Shown: piece by piece, positions 50,640 to 59,518 of the stretch | Position numbering within the stretch: the stretch's first letter is position 1 | Layout: each line of letters starts with the position of its first letter | Assembly: GCA_017643495.1 (NCBI GenBank) | Contig: JAEPNK010000001.1 | Coordinates: 663,623 to 727,622 of the forward strand | Reading direction: 5' to 3' | DNA: 64,000 nt | Source: Rhizobiaceae bacterium | Lineage (GTDB): Bacteria; Pseudomonadota; Alphaproteobacteria; Rhizobiales; Rhizobiaceae | Position numbers and translations under genes: made by a program | The notes under the pieces: model-generated | Database searches by the model: none | The model's input: only the letters and a program-made list of their open reading frames with translations | What the model was told of the DNA's origin: nothing

Positions 50640-50813
50640 AATGATTGTCCGTTACCTGAAAATGTGGCGATGCTGTTGGATTGCAAGGCCTTTCTAGCCA
50701 CCATTTTTTGAGTCACCATATCAAATTGGCAGCATAAAGACAGGTTCAAAACATCGTCATCATGGCCAGTTTTTGTGATGGCCTGAAAACATGGTTAACG
50801 CTGGTTCGGGAAA

Positions 50814-50924
50814 TTATCCTATTGCCAGTCGTATCAGGAATGCAACAAATCCCAATACAGCGACAGATACAATCCAGTATACGGCAAACCAGCCAATGCG
50901 CCGGTACCATTTACCACCCTGCAT
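50814..50924 (-). CDS. Small membrane protein, DUF2474-like, oxidase accessory
   Basis: 36 residues, reading MQGGKWYRRIGWFAVYW at the N-terminus, then a single hydrophobic segment (IVSVAVLGFVAFLIRLAIG). The ATG overlaps the cydB stop as TGATG, so it is translationally coupled. Position, size and the 'RIGWF...W...V..LG.VA.LIRL' pattern match the DUF2474 family found after cyanide-insensitive bd-type oxidases and, by analogy, CydX. It is probably a small subunit that stabilises the oxidase. Confidence 0.78.
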   Translation of the reverse strand: MQGGKWYRRIGWFAVYWIVSVAVLGFVAFLIRLAIG

Positions 50925-51928
50925 CAATGGTAACCTTCATCCGGATCAATCTTGCCCCTGAACACCCAGTAGGCATATGCGGTGTACCCCAGAATCAGGG
51001 GTACCAGGACGACAGTTCCCACCAGTGCGAATTGCAGACTGGAATCGGGTGCAGCCGCCTGCCAGATGGTTAGTGAAGGCGGAACCATATGAGGGTAAAA
51101 GCTGATGCCGATCCCGATGAAACTCACTACAAAAAGCATCAGGGAAGCAAGGAACGGCCATACATCGTGGCCCGTTTTCAGGCCGTAGAACAAGATGGCG
51201 CTGATAACCGCAACCAGTGACGGCACGAAAATGCTGAACAGCATGCCGGGCAATTCAAACCACCGCTGGAAGTAAACCGGGTCCTGGAATGGCGTCAGAA
51301 TGCTCACCAGCAGTATGAACAGCAGTGTCCCTGCAGCGAGTATCCATGAGTATCCACGCATCTTCTCATTGAGTTCCCCTGTCGTTTTCATCACCAGCCA
51401 GGTTGAGCCGAGAAGGGCATAGCCGATCACCACGGCCAATCCGGTTACAATTGAAAACGGTGTAAGCCAGTCCCACCATCCGCCTGCATAGGCACGTCCC
51501 TCGATTTCTATACCCTGAACCAGCGCACCGAGTGCAATACCCTGCATCAGCGATGCAAGGGCGGACCCTCCTGAAAAGGCCACGTTCCAGACGGGTTTCC
51601 AACGCTTGGTTTTCCAGCGGTACTCAAAGGCAACTCCCCGGAATACAAGTGCGAGCAGCATCATTGTGATCGGTATGTACAGAGCAGGCATGACCACAGC
51701 ATAAGCAAGGGGAAAAACAGCAAAAAGCCCCCCGCCACCGAGCACCAGCCAGGTCTCGTTGCCATCCCATACCGGAGCAACCGAATTCATCATTACGTCA
51801 CGATCCTTTTCCGTTTGTACAAACGGAAACAGGATACCGACACCCAGATCAAAACCGTCGAGCACAACATAGGTAAGTACCGCAAAGGCAATGATTCCCG
51901 CCCAGATGAATGCTAGATCGAATGGCAT
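50924..51928 (-). CDS. cydB: bd-type quinol oxidase subunit II
   Basis: 334 residues, about eight membrane segments. The N-terminus 'FDLAFIWAGIIAFAVLTYV' and 'DGFDLGVGILFPF', then 'APVWDGNETWLVLGGGGLFAVF', are the most conserved blocks of CydB/CioB. It has no heme ligand of its own and supports subunit I. It starts 10 bases after cydA ends. Confidence 0.95.
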   Translation of the reverse strand: MPFDLAFIWAGIIAFAVLTYVVLDGFDLGVGILFPFVQTEKDRDVMMNSVAPVWDGNETWLVLGGGGLFAVFPLAYAVVMPALYIPITMMLLALVFRGVAFEYRWKTKRWKPVWNVAFSGGSALASLMQGIALGALVQGIEIEGRAYAGGWWDWLTPFSIVTGLAVVIGYALLGSTWLVMKTTGELNEKMRGYSWILAAGTLLFILLVSILTPFQDPVYFQRWFELPGMLFSIFVPSLVAVISAILFYGLKTGHDVWPFLASLMLFVVSFIGIGISFYPHMVPPSLTIWQAAAPDSSLQFALVGTVVLVPLILGYTAYAYWVFRGKIDPDEGYH

Positions 51929-51938
51929 CGTGTCTCTC

Positions 51939-53354
51939 CTATTTCGCCGGGGCTGCAGATGTTTCCGGCTTCACCTGCTGGATAGGCGTAATACCGGCAG
52001 CTCTGGTCGGACCTTCCATGCGGTCGCTTTCGTCCTGTTTTGGTGGCTGGGCCATCAGGCGCAGAATATAGACAGTGCCCGCTCCAAAGACGAAGAAATA
52101 GACAATGATGAAAGCCAGCAGGGAAGCGCCAACTGCTGGCGCATCGATTGGCGCCAGGGATTCACTGGTGCGCATCAGGCCATATACAGTGAATGGCTGG
52201 CGGCCAACTTCCGTTGTTATCCACCCGGCAAGCACGGCCACAAAACCCATGGGGCCCATGAACACGCTTGCCCTGCTGAGCCAGGCATCATCATAAAGCC
52301 TCTTGCGCCACCGTTGCCAAAGGCTCCAGATTCCGATGCCAAGCATGGCAAACCCGATTGCCAACATGATCCGGAAGCTCCAGAAAACAATCGCAACAGG
52401 CGGTTCTTCATCATCAGGGATTGTATCCAGCCCGTCCAGCGGCGCATTCAGGTCATGCTTGAGAATGAGGCTGGAAAGTTTCGGGATCTCAATCGCATAA
52501 TCTATACGCTTTTCTTCCTCGTTCGGAATGCCGAACAGGATAAGCGGGGCTCCTTCGGGATGGCTGTCATAATGTCCCTCCATCGCCATGACCTTCACTG
52601 GTTGGTGTTCCAGCGTGTTGAGGCCATGCAGGTCACCGGCAAATATCTGTATCGGTGTGACTATGGCTGCCATCCACATTGCCATGGAGAACATGCGGCG
52701 AACCGAAGGGTTCGTGCGGTCTTTCAGCAGGTGCCATCCGGCAACGCCGGCCACCACGAATGCAGTCGTCAGATAGGCGGCGAGCACCATGTGTACCAGC
52801 CGGTAAGGAAAGGACGGATTGAAAACAATTGCCCACCAGTCATCGGGAATGAATTGTCCGGCATCGTTGAATGCGTAACCTGCCGGCGTTTGCATCCATG
52901 AATTGACAGACAATATCCAGGTTGCCGAAATCAGTGTGCCGAAAGCAACCATGGCCGTGGCAAACATGTGCAAACCGTTGCCAACCCGCTCCCTGCCAAA
53001 CAGCATAATGCCAAGAAACCCGGCTTCGAGAAAGAAGGCGGACAAAACTTCATAAGCCATGAGGGGCCCGAGTACCGGGCCGGTTCTGTCTGAAAAAACG
53101 CTCCAGTTTGTACCGAACTGGTAGGACATGACAATTCCGGAAACGACACCCATGCCAAAGGCAAGTGCGAATATCTTTTTCCAGTAGTTGAACAGGTGCA
53201 GATAGTTTTCATCGCCCGTCTTCAGCCAGAGTGCGTTCAATACTGCCAGATAGCTTGCAAGCCCGATGGAGAAAGCCGGAAAAATAATGTGAAACGAAAT
53301 TGTAAAGGCAAACTGGAATCTCGCGAGAAGTTCTGCTGAAAAGCCGTCAAACAT
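51939..53354 (-). CDS. cydA: bd-type quinol oxidase subunit I (short Q-loop, CioA-like)
   Basis: 471 residues from the ATG at 53354 (MFDGFSAELLARFQFAFT); a longer frame begins at 53420. Signature blocks include 'FHIIFPAFSIGLA' (heme-ligand His), 'GTNWSVFSDRTGPVLGPLM' and the quinol motif as GRQPF rather than GRQPW. The protein is about 50 residues shorter than E. coli CydA and the Q-loop is short, as in cyanide-insensitive oxidases CioA. The enzyme reduces oxygen to water with quinol at high affinity. Attached DUF2474-like gene fits the Cio type. Confidence 0.93.
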   Translation of the reverse strand: MFDGFSAELLARFQFAFTISFHIIFPAFSIGLASYLAVLNALWLKTGDENYLHLFNYWKKIFALAFGMGVVSGIVMSYQFGTNWSVFSDRTGPVLGPLMAYEVLSAFFLEAGFLGIMLFGRERVGNGLHMFATAMVAFGTLISATWILSVNSWMQTPAGYAFNDAGQFIPDDWWAIVFNPSFPYRLVHMVLAAYLTTAFVVAGVAGWHLLKDRTNPSVRRMFSMAMWMAAIVTPIQIFAGDLHGLNTLEHQPVKVMAMEGHYDSHPEGAPLILFGIPNEEEKRIDYAIEIPKLSSLILKHDLNAPLDGLDTIPDDEEPPVAIVFWSFRIMLAIGFAMLGIGIWSLWQRWRKRLYDDAWLSRASVFMGPMGFVAVLAGWITTEVGRQPFTVYGLMRTSESLAPIDAPAVGASLLAFIIVYFFVFGAGTVYILRLMAQPPKQDESDRMEGPTRAAGITPIQQVKPETSAAPAK

Positions 53355-53614
53355 CGAAACACCTTTCCCGGAATGCAATAAATTCCGTCTATAATTCCAT
53401 TTTGAGCCTTTCCGGACCAAATCACAACAGTTCTGGTAAAGCTGATTGTCGCATCCTTGCAGATCAGTCTTGCTGTATCAGTTCCGGGCATATCCACTTT
53501 GCTCAAAAGCGGTTGATCTTGAGCCGCGGTGATTCCAAAGCGGATGGCGATGATTTAGACAATGCTGATGTCGGCATGATTCGCTTGGCAGCATGCCGGC
53601 TGCTGTATTGCAGG
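53355..53614. promoter_or_regulatory. divergent cydA/lnt intergenic region
   Basis: 260 bases. The lnt frame is open through most of it, but the predicted extra residues do not look like an Lnt N-terminus. I found no TTGAT-N4-ATCAA (FNR) site. This is also the right-hand junction of the 34-kb stretch that separates corC from lnt. Confidence 0.4.
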
Positions 53615-55297
53615 ATGGAAAATTGTGAGCAGGCAGGGGGAAGGGCTATCAACGCGGCTATCCGAACAATCGAACGGTTTGCAGCCTGGGTAATTTTGCT
53701 TTCAGGCTGGCTCCGTTATCTGGTCCTGTTTTTGGCCGGCGCCGTGTCGGCACTTGCCGCTCCACCATTTGATCTGTTTTTTGTCCTGTTTCTTACATTT
53801 CCGGTTCTGGTCTGGGGAATGGACGGCGTGGCCAGCGATCCGGACAACGGATTGTTTCATCGCCTGCGTATGGGGTTTCTGCCCGGTTTTTTCTTCGGTT
53901 TCGGTTATTTTCTGGCCGGCCTCTGGTGGATCGGCAATGCATTTCTGGTTGATGCCCAGGGATTTATGTGGGCGCTTCCCATCGCAATAATTGCGGTTCC
54001 GGCCGTTCTTGCCTGCTTCTGGGGAGCCGCAACCGCATTGGCGCGCCTGTTCTGGGCAGGTGACGGAAGGCGGCTGTTCATTCTCGCTGCATTCTTCACT
54101 TTGTCAGAATATCTCAGGAGCTTCGTTGCAACCGGCTTCCCCTGGAATCCGCTGGGTGCAGCGGCCTATTTTTCACCGGTAACCATGCAAACCGCCAGCT
54201 TGTTGGGTACATACGCGATGACGGCATTTGTCGTGGTGGTGTTTTCCGCCTTTGCTGTCTTTGTGCCGGGAAGTGAGCATGCACGTCGCAGACAGTTCGC
54301 ATTCGTGACCTTTGCGCTTGTATTGCTGGCCGGGCATTTCCTGTTCGGGTTCCAAAGACTGGCCGGTTCGCAAACGGCAATGGTGGAAGGTGTAAGTCTC
54401 AGGCTGATGCAGCCGAATATTCCGCAAAGGGAAAAGTTCAACCGGGCCAGGGAAGCTGAGATCATCAAGACCTATCTTGATGTATCGACCATGGCCGGAG
54501 AAAATGGCAAGGAGGGGCTTTCCGGCACAACCCACCTGATCTGGCCGGAATCATCCTTTCCGTTTTTCCTCACAAACCGGCGCGATGTGCTTGCATCAAT
54601 TGCTGCGATGCTGCCGGAAGGCACCAGTCTGATTACAGGCGCTGTACGTGGCGAGGCTTCTTCGGGAACAGGCCGTGACTATGTTTTCAACTCCGTTTAT
54701 CTGATCAATGATCAGGGTGAAATCGTATCGGCTGCCGACAAGACGCATCTGGTTCCCTTTGGCGAATATCTGCCTTTCCAGAAATGGGCGGAATCCATTG
54801 GCTTGCGACAACTGACAAAACTCGAAGGCGGTTTTGAGCCTGGTAGTTCAAGAAAGCTTCTTTCATCAGGCAAGGGACCGGCATTTCTGCCGCTGGTTTG
54901 TTATGAAATCATATTCTCCAATGAGTTGTGGAATGGCGAATCCGGGCGTCCGCAATGGGTGATTAATGTTACGAATGATGGCTGGTTCGGTAATACGCCC
55001 GGCCCCTATCAGCATGAGCGTCAGGCGGTATTGCGTGCTGTCGAGGAAGGTTTGCCTGTGGTACGGGTTTCCAATACGGGTATTTCCGGCGTCTATGATC
55101 CGTATGGCCGAACGCTGGGTCGCTTGGGGCTGGGAATTAAGGGTGTGGTTGATTCCGGTTTGCCACAGGCGCTTCAGTCAACTTTTTTCGCTACCCATGC
55201 TTCGTATCTTCACTGGGTGGTTTTTGCCTGCTTTGCAGTGATCGGGATTATTCCGTTACCGGGACGCAAAACGGGTAAATATGGGCGCGTGGATTGA
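53615..55297 (+). CDS. lnt: Apolipoprotein N-acyltransferase
   Basis: 560 residues from ATG 53615; other in-frame starts reach 53402 but would precede the first membrane segment by an unrelated 70-residue stretch. About six N-terminal membrane segments, then a nitrilase-type domain with Glu in WPESSFPF, Lys in DKTHLVPFGEYLPF and Cys in PLVCYEIIF. It acylates the N-terminal Cys of lipoproteins such as LppC and the OPX protein in this window. In rhizobia it normally follows corC directly. Confidence 0.93.
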   Translation: MENCEQAGGRAINAAIRTIERFAAWVILLSGWLRYLVLFLAGAVSALAAPPFDLFFVLFLTFPVLVWGMDGVASDPDNGLFHRLRMGFLPGFFFGFGYFLAGLWWIGNAFLVDAQGFMWALPIAIIAVPAVLACFWGAATALARLFWAGDGRRLFILAAFFTLSEYLRSFVATGFPWNPLGAAAYFSPVTMQTASLLGTYAMTAFVVVVFSAFAVFVPGSEHARRRQFAFVTFALVLLAGHFLFGFQRLAGSQTAMVEGVSLRLMQPNIPQREKFNRAREAEIIKTYLDVSTMAGENGKEGLSGTTHLIWPESSFPFFLTNRRDVLASIAAMLPEGTSLITGAVRGEASSGTGRDYVFNSVYLINDQGEIVSAADKTHLVPFGEYLPFQKWAESIGLRQLTKLEGGFEPGSSRKLLSSGKGPAFLPLVCYEIIFSNELWNGESGRPQWVINVTNDGWFGNTPGPYQHERQAVLRAVEEGLPVVRVSNTGISGVYDPYGRTLGRLGLGIKGVVDSGLPQALQSTFFATHASYLHWVVFACFAVIGIIPLPGRKTGKYGRVD

Positions 55298-55403
55298 AAA
55301 ATGCCCTTGTTTGGGTCATTTTGACCGGTAACTCCGGTTGGCTGCGGTCCGGATTGAAGTCACAGCCACTCATGGGTACGGTACAAGAATAACAGGCGGT
55401 CGC

Positions 55404-55817
55404 ATGGCAGGATCACCCAAAAAACCTAATCCCATAGATGTTCATGTCGGCAGTCGGGTGCGCTTGCGCCGCACCATGATCGGTCTTAGCCAGGAAAAAC
55501 TCGGCGACAGCCTGGGCATAACTTTTCAGCAGGTCCAGAAATATGAAAAGGGCACCAACCGGATCGGAGCCAGCCGGTTGCAACAGATTTCTGCCATACT
55601 GCAAACACCAATTTCCTTTTTCTTTGAGGGAGCTCCCGGATCACCCAAGGAGGCCGTGCCCGGTCTTTCGGAGGGCGAGGATCCGGCTTATGTCGTTGAT
55701 TTTCTTTCCAGTAATGAGGGAATTGCCCTGAACCGGGCCTTTGTAAAGATCAGTGATCCGCAAGTTCGCAAGAAAATCGTCGAACTGGTTCGTGCCCTGG
55801 CAAGTGACGGCAGCTGA
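55404..55817 (+). CDS. XRE-family transcription regulator
   Basis: 137 residues from ATG 55404. HTH_3 domain with 'LRRTMIGLSQEKLGDSLGIT' and 'FQQVQKYEKGTNRIGASRL', then a C-terminal tail of unknown fold. Homologues sit between lnt and metK throughout rhizobia; a role has not been assigned with certainty. No binding site for it was recognised. Confidence 0.85.
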   Translation: MAGSPKKPNPIDVHVGSRVRLRRTMIGLSQEKLGDSLGITFQQVQKYEKGTNRIGASRLQQISAILQTPISFFFEGAPGSPKEAVPGLSEGEDPAYVVDFLSSNEGIALNRAFVKISDPQVRKKIVELVRALASDGS

Positions 55818-55896
55818 TATTTACCTCACTTTGACAATGCCAAACAAATTCTTGACCTTTTGGCGCAAAACCGACATTACACATCCAAACAATCGC

Positions 55897-55916
55897 ATAT
55901 AAAGATTTCTTTATAT
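55897..55916. promoter_or_regulatory. Near-perfect 20-bp inverted repeat upstream of metK
   Basis: ATATAAAGA-TT-TCTTTATAT: nine-base arms with a two-base centre, 25 bases before the metK ATG. It lies downstream of a weak candidate promoter (TTGACC 55852-55857 and CATTAC 55875-55880). It resembles the operators predicted for ArsR-family regulators of S-adenosylmethionine-cycle genes in alphaproteobacteria (SahR/SamR type). The match is from memory of motif shape. Confidence 0.6.
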
Positions 55917-55941
55917 CAAGGCTCGACCCCGGAGAATGTTG

Positions 55942-57201
55942 ATGGCACGCCAGAATTACCACTTTACCAGCGAATCTGTTTCCGAAGGACATCCGGACAA
56001 GGTTTGCGACCGCATTTCAGATGAGATAGTTGATCTTGTTTACAAGGAAGCCATCAAGCAGGGTGTGGATCCTTGGAGCGTGCGTGTTGCAGCAGAAACG
56101 CTGACGACAACAGGCCGTGTTGTCATAGCGGGCGAAGTTCGTGTTCCCGAAACGCTTTTCAAGAAAGACAAGCAAGGCAATGTGGTGATGGATGCCAGTG
56201 GTAATCCGGTAGTTGCACCTGGCCGTTTCCGCTCTGCCGCCCGCCGTGCGATTCGTGACATCGGCTATGAGCAGGACGGCTTCCACTGGAAGACCGCAAA
56301 AGTTGACGTGTTGCTGCATGCGCAGTCAGCCGATATTGCGCAAGGGGTGGACAATGCTTCCGACAAGCAGGGGGAAGAAGGCGCAGGCGACCAGGGTATC
56401 ATGTTCGGATATGCCTGTACTGAAACGCCTGATCTCATGCCGGCTCCGATCTATTACAGCCACAAGATTCTCGAATTGCTGGCCGCTGCCCGCAAAAATG
56501 GTGAAGGCGAGGCCGGAAAACTTGGCCCCGATGCAAAATCGCAGGTAACAATCCGTTATGAAAATGGTGAACCGGCTGAAGTAACCAGTATCGTACTTTC
56601 AACACAGCATCTGGATAATAGCTGGGACTCTGCAAAGGTGCGCCAGGTGGTTGAACCCTACATTCGCGAAGCATTGGGCGACATGCCGATTGCCGATGAC
56701 TGTGCATGGTACATCAATCCTACCGGAAAATTCGTCATTGGTGGTCCGGACGGCGATGCCGGTCTTACCGGCCGAAAGATCATTGTTGATACCTATGGTG
56801 GTGCTGCTCCGCATGGTGGCGGGGCATTTTCCGGCAAGGATACAACCAAGGTTGACCGCTCGGCAGCTTACGTCGCCCGCTACCTGGCAAAGAACATTGT
56901 TGCTGCCAAACTGGCCGAGAAATGCACGATTCAGCTGTCCTATGCGATTGGTGTTGCCCAACCCCTGTCGGTTTATGTAAACACGCATGGCACCGGCAAG
57001 GTTGAAGATTCCAGGCTTGAGGATGCAATTCGTGAAGTGATCGACCTGTCACCAACCGGAATTCGCAAACATCTGGACCTTAACCGGCCAATCTATGCCC
57101 GGACTGCTGCATATGGTCACTTCGGCCGCAAAGCAGTGCGTGGCGGATTTACCTGGGAAAAAACAGACCTGGTCAAGGCGCTTAAGGCTGCCCTGAAATA
57201 A
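55942..57201 (+). CDS. metK: S-adenosylmethionine synthetase
   Basis: 419 residues from ATG 55942, which has GGAG seven bases upstream; an ATG two codons earlier (55936) is too near it. Blocks: '[19 protein letters not shown]', '[15 protein letters not shown]' and '[19 protein letters not shown]'. It is about 25-35 residues longer than the E. coli enzyme, as usual in alphaproteobacteria (insertion near residues 75-85). It makes SAM from methionine and ATP, the methyl and radical donor used by HemW, MiaB and TrmB here. Confidence 0.97.
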   Translation: MARQNYHFTSESVSEGHPDKVCDRISDEIVDLVYKEAIKQGVDPWSVRVAAETLTTTGRVVIAGEVRVPETLFKKDKQGNVVMDASGNPVVAPGRFRSAARRAIRDIGYEQDGFHWKTAKVDVLLHAQSADIAQGVDNASDKQGEEGAGDQGIMFGYACTETPDLMPAPIYYSHKILELLAAARKNGEGEAGKLGPDAKSQVTIRYENGEPAEVTSIVLSTQHLDNSWDSAKVRQVVEPYIREALGDMPIADDCAWYINPTGKFVIGGPDGDAGLTGRKIIVDTYGGAAPHGGGAFSGKDTTKVDRSAAYVARYLAKNIVAAKLAEKCTIQLSYAIGVAQPLSVYVNTHGTGKVEDSRLEDAIREVIDLSPTGIRKHLDLNRPIYARTAAYGHFGRKAVRGGFTWEKTDLVKALKAALK

Positions 57202-57211
57202 TCGGTGCGGC

Positions 57212-57919
57212 ATGAGCGATAACGGAAGCACCGGTTTTCGTCGCTGGGAAGCATTTTATGGGCGGCGCAAGGCCAAGGGTCTTTCGCCCAAGCAGCAGCA
57301 TCGGATGGATGCGCTGCTGCCGGCCTTGCGACTTGATCCTCAGACCACGCCGGTTGCAGACCTGACTTCCGTTTTCTCCCACCAGCCTGCACATCTGGTT
57401 CTCGAGATCGGGTTTGGTGGTGGAGAACACCTTCTTCATCAGGCAAAAAACAATCCCGGGTCAGGCTTTGTCGGTGTTGAACCCTTCATCAACTCAATGG
57501 CCAAGATGCTGGCTTCAATCGATGATGCCGGTGTAGATAATATCAGGCTTTATGATGAGGATGCCACAGCATTGCTGGATTGGCTTCCCGAAGCGTGTCT
57601 GGATCGCGTTGACCTGCTTTATCCGGACCCGTGGCCAAAGAAACGACACTGGAAACGCCGCTTTGTCAGCCAGCGCAACCTTGATCGCATAGTACGTGTT
57701 TTGAAGCCCGGTGGATTGTTCCATTTTGCTTCCGACATCGAGACTTATGTAAACTGGACGCTTGAGCATTGTGAGCGTCATGCAGGTTTCGAGTGGCTTG
57801 CAACTTGTTGCAAAGACTGGGAGGAGCCTTTCCCGGGCTGGACCCGTACCCGCTATGAGGCAAAAGCCCTTCGCGAAGGTCGTACGCCCTGTTATCTGCG
57901 TTTTCGAAAATCCGCATGA
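57212..57919 (+). CDS. trmB: TrmB, tRNA (guanine-N7-)-methyltransferase
   Basis: 235 residues. SAM motif '[16 protein letters not shown]', then '[17 protein letters not shown]', '[16 protein letters not shown]' (the diagnostic PDPWxKKRHxKRR block) and C-terminal '[17 protein letters not shown]'. Makes m7G46 in tRNA. Ten bases after metK, so in one operon. Confidence 0.96.
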   Translation: MSDNGSTGFRRWEAFYGRRKAKGLSPKQQHRMDALLPALRLDPQTTPVADLTSVFSHQPAHLVLEIGFGGGEHLLHQAKNNPGSGFVGVEPFINSMAKMLASIDDAGVDNIRLYDEDATALLDWLPEACLDRVDLLYPDPWPKKRHWKRRFVSQRNLDRIVRVLKPGGLFHFASDIETYVNWTLEHCERHAGFEWLATCCKDWEEPFPGWTRTRYEAKALREGRTPCYLRFRKSA

Positions 57920-57978
57920 GCCTCTCCCCGGTCGTTGTTTGCGGTTGCAGACCGGGCCGAATACCCTAACTGGTTAAC

Positions 57979-58407
57979 ATGGCAAAAATCAAAATCACCT
58001 CCAGAATAACACTGGATGAACAGGAAATTACTGAACGCTTTATCCGTTCTGGCGGTCCGGGCGGGCAGAATGTCAACAAGGTGGCCAGCGCTGTACAACT
58101 GCGCTTTGATGTAAAGAACTCGCCAAACCTGCCTGAACACGTGAGGCAGAAAATCCTGATGAGTGGTGATCAGCGGGTTACCGGTGCGGGTGAGATTGTC
58201 ATATCAGCCGAGCGCTTCAGAACGCAGGAGGCAAACCGTCGCGAAGCACTGGATCGTCTCAAGAACATGATCCGGAAAGCTGCATATGTGCCAAAGAAGC
58301 GAAAGCCGACACGGCCCACACTTGCATCAAAAAAACGCCGGCTGGAAGGCAAGAAAAAACGTGGTCAGCTAAAGAAAACGAGAAGCGGCAAGATCGATGT
58401 CCAATAA
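57979..58407 (+). CDS. arfB: ArfB (YaeJ/ICT1-type) peptidyl-tRNA hydrolase
   Basis: 142 residues. GGQ motif at residues 28-30 in SGGPGGQNVNK, with a lysine- and arginine-rich C-terminal tail after residue 108, the feature that inserts into the empty mRNA channel. By family it rescues stalled ribosomes by hydrolysing peptidyl-tRNA. It has no codon-recognition domains, so it is not a release factor. It lies between trmB and a convergent EF-hand gene. Confidence 0.93.
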   Translation: MAKIKITSRITLDEQEITERFIRSGGPGGQNVNKVASAVQLRFDVKNSPNLPEHVRQKILMSGDQRVTGAGEIVISAERFRTQEANRREALDRLKNMIRKAAYVPKKRKPTRPTLASKKRRLEGKKKRGQLKKTRSGKIDVQ

Positions 58408-58410
58408 TGA

Positions 58411-58445
58411 AATACTGCCCCGGCGGGATTGACCGGGACAGTATT
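58411..58445. terminator. bidirectional hairpin terminator arfB/EF-hand
   Basis: AATACTG and CCCGG on the left pair with CCGGG and CAGTATT on the right: 12 pairs with one A-C mismatch and a nine-base loop. It lies four bases after arfB and 22 bases before the end of the convergent EF-hand gene. There is no long T-run on either side, so strength is uncertain. Confidence 0.65.
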
Positions 58446-58466
58446 CCGGGAGGGTAAGGGGAATTC

Positions 58467-58688
58467 TTACTGCGTGGCAGCCGCGAATTCCTCTGCGTCA
58501 AGCATGCCGTTCTGGTCAGAGTCGGCGCTCTTGAACTGTTCTGGTGTCCAAGGAAGACCTGCGGCATTTGCTTCTTCAAGGGTTACACCGCCATTCTGGT
58601 CTGCATCAATGCTTTCGAATGAAGCCTGTGCCAGGGCACTGCCTGATGCGAAGCCAAGGACGGTAACGGCCAAAAGAAGTTTCTTCAT
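58467..58688 (-). CDS. Small secreted EF-hand protein
   Basis: 73 residues. Signal peptide (MKKLLLAVTVLGFASGSALA, cut after Ala20). Two complete EF-hand loops of 12 residues: Asp28 to Glu39 (DADQNGGVTLEE) and Asp56 to Glu67 (DSDQNGMLDAEE), both with the Asp-x-Asp-x-Asn-Gly start. The mature protein is therefore little more than a calcium-binding pair in the periplasm or outside. Function not known. Its start is 190 bases from the palindrome before tetR, on the other side. Confidence 0.82.
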   Translation of the reverse strand: MKKLLLAVTVLGFASGSALAQASFESIDADQNGGVTLEEANAAGLPWTPEQFKSADSDQNGMLDAEEFAAATQ

Positions 58689-58877
58689 GTTTCTATCTCC
58701 TTGTTAATGCCGGGAAGCGAAATTGCTGCGCCGGCGAGAAGGAATTGACCAGTGAATTGCGACCTCTTTCAGCCAAATTTCCGGCGCTGAATTCAAACAA
58801 TATTTCATCACGAAATGTATCCGTATGTGCCTGTCCGGCGAATATATCCGGGAGGTTTTTTGCTGCTTGGAGAAATA

Positions 58878-58915
58878 AATTGATAAATTAGGACAATTGT
58901 CCTAATTTATCAATT
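58878..58915. promoter_or_regulatory. 38-bp perfect palindrome with embedded divergent promoters
   Basis: The left arm AATTGATAAATTAGGACAA (58878-58896) is followed at once by its exact reverse complement (58897-58915). TTGATA at 58880-58885 and TAATTT at 58903-58908, 17 bases apart, could serve as -35 and -10; by symmetry the same pair exists on the other strand. GGAG at 58921-58924 and the tetR GTG at 58933 follow. It is most likely the operator of the adjacent TetR protein, with possible control in both directions. Confidence 0.75.
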
Positions 58916-58932
58916 CCAACGGAGTTATACCT

Positions 58933-59508
58933 GTGACCGCTACTCGGGAACGAATTGTAGAAAGTGCCGATACCCTGTTTTATGAAACGGGCTTTGAGGC
59001 CACTTCTTTTGCGGACATTGCGGCTACGGTCGGAATATCGCGGGGAAATTTCTATCATCACTTCAAAAGCAAGGACGATCTGCTTTGTGCGGTGATTGAC
59101 CTGCGCAAGGAGCGAACCCGCGCCATGCTCGATGAATGGGAAAAAACAAATGAGGACCCGTTCGACCGTATTTTGTGTTTCGCCAATATCCTCATGACAA
59201 ACCGTGCAAAAATCATGGCCTTTGGCTGCCCCGTGGGCACGCTTTGTGCCGAGCTTTCAAAGCTTGAACATGCGGCCCGGGCTCAGGCGTCGGAAATTTT
59301 TGGCCTGTTTCGGGACTGGCTGGAGCATCAGTTCCGGGCTTTGGGTGCTCGCGATGCTGCCCTGCCGCTTGCCGTGCGCATACTGGCCTGGTCCCAGGGA
59401 GTGGCCATGATGGCCACGGCTTTTGGGGATGAGGCATTTATCCGCGAAGAAATTTCAAGCATCCGGACCTGGCTGAAAGAGCATCCGGATATCCCGTCAA
59501 CTGCATAA
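58933..59508 (+). CDS. TetR-family transcription regulator
   Basis: 191 residues, GTG start with GGAG eight bases upstream. N-terminal helix-turn-helix 'FADIAATVGISRGNFYHHF' with 'KSKDDLLCAVIDLR' after it; the C-terminal ligand-binding half is not assigned to a subfamily. The 38-bp palindrome directly upstream suggests autoregulation. The YCII gene starts 10 bases after its stop and is probably co-transcribed. Confidence 0.9.
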   Translation: MTATRERIVESADTLFYETGFEATSFADIAATVGISRGNFYHHFKSKDDLLCAVIDLRKERTRAMLDEWEKTNEDPFDRILCFANILMTNRAKIMAFGCPVGTLCAELSKLEHAARAQASEIFGLFRDWLEHQFRALGARDAALPLAVRILAWSQGVAMMATAFGDEAFIREEISSIRTWLKEHPDIPSTA

Positions 59509-59518
59509 GGAATTTTCA

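Noticed and set aside
55818..55941. SAM riboswitch before metK
   Set aside because: No conserved SAM-I, SAM-II or SAM/SAH core was found; the inverted repeat is better read as a DNA operator.
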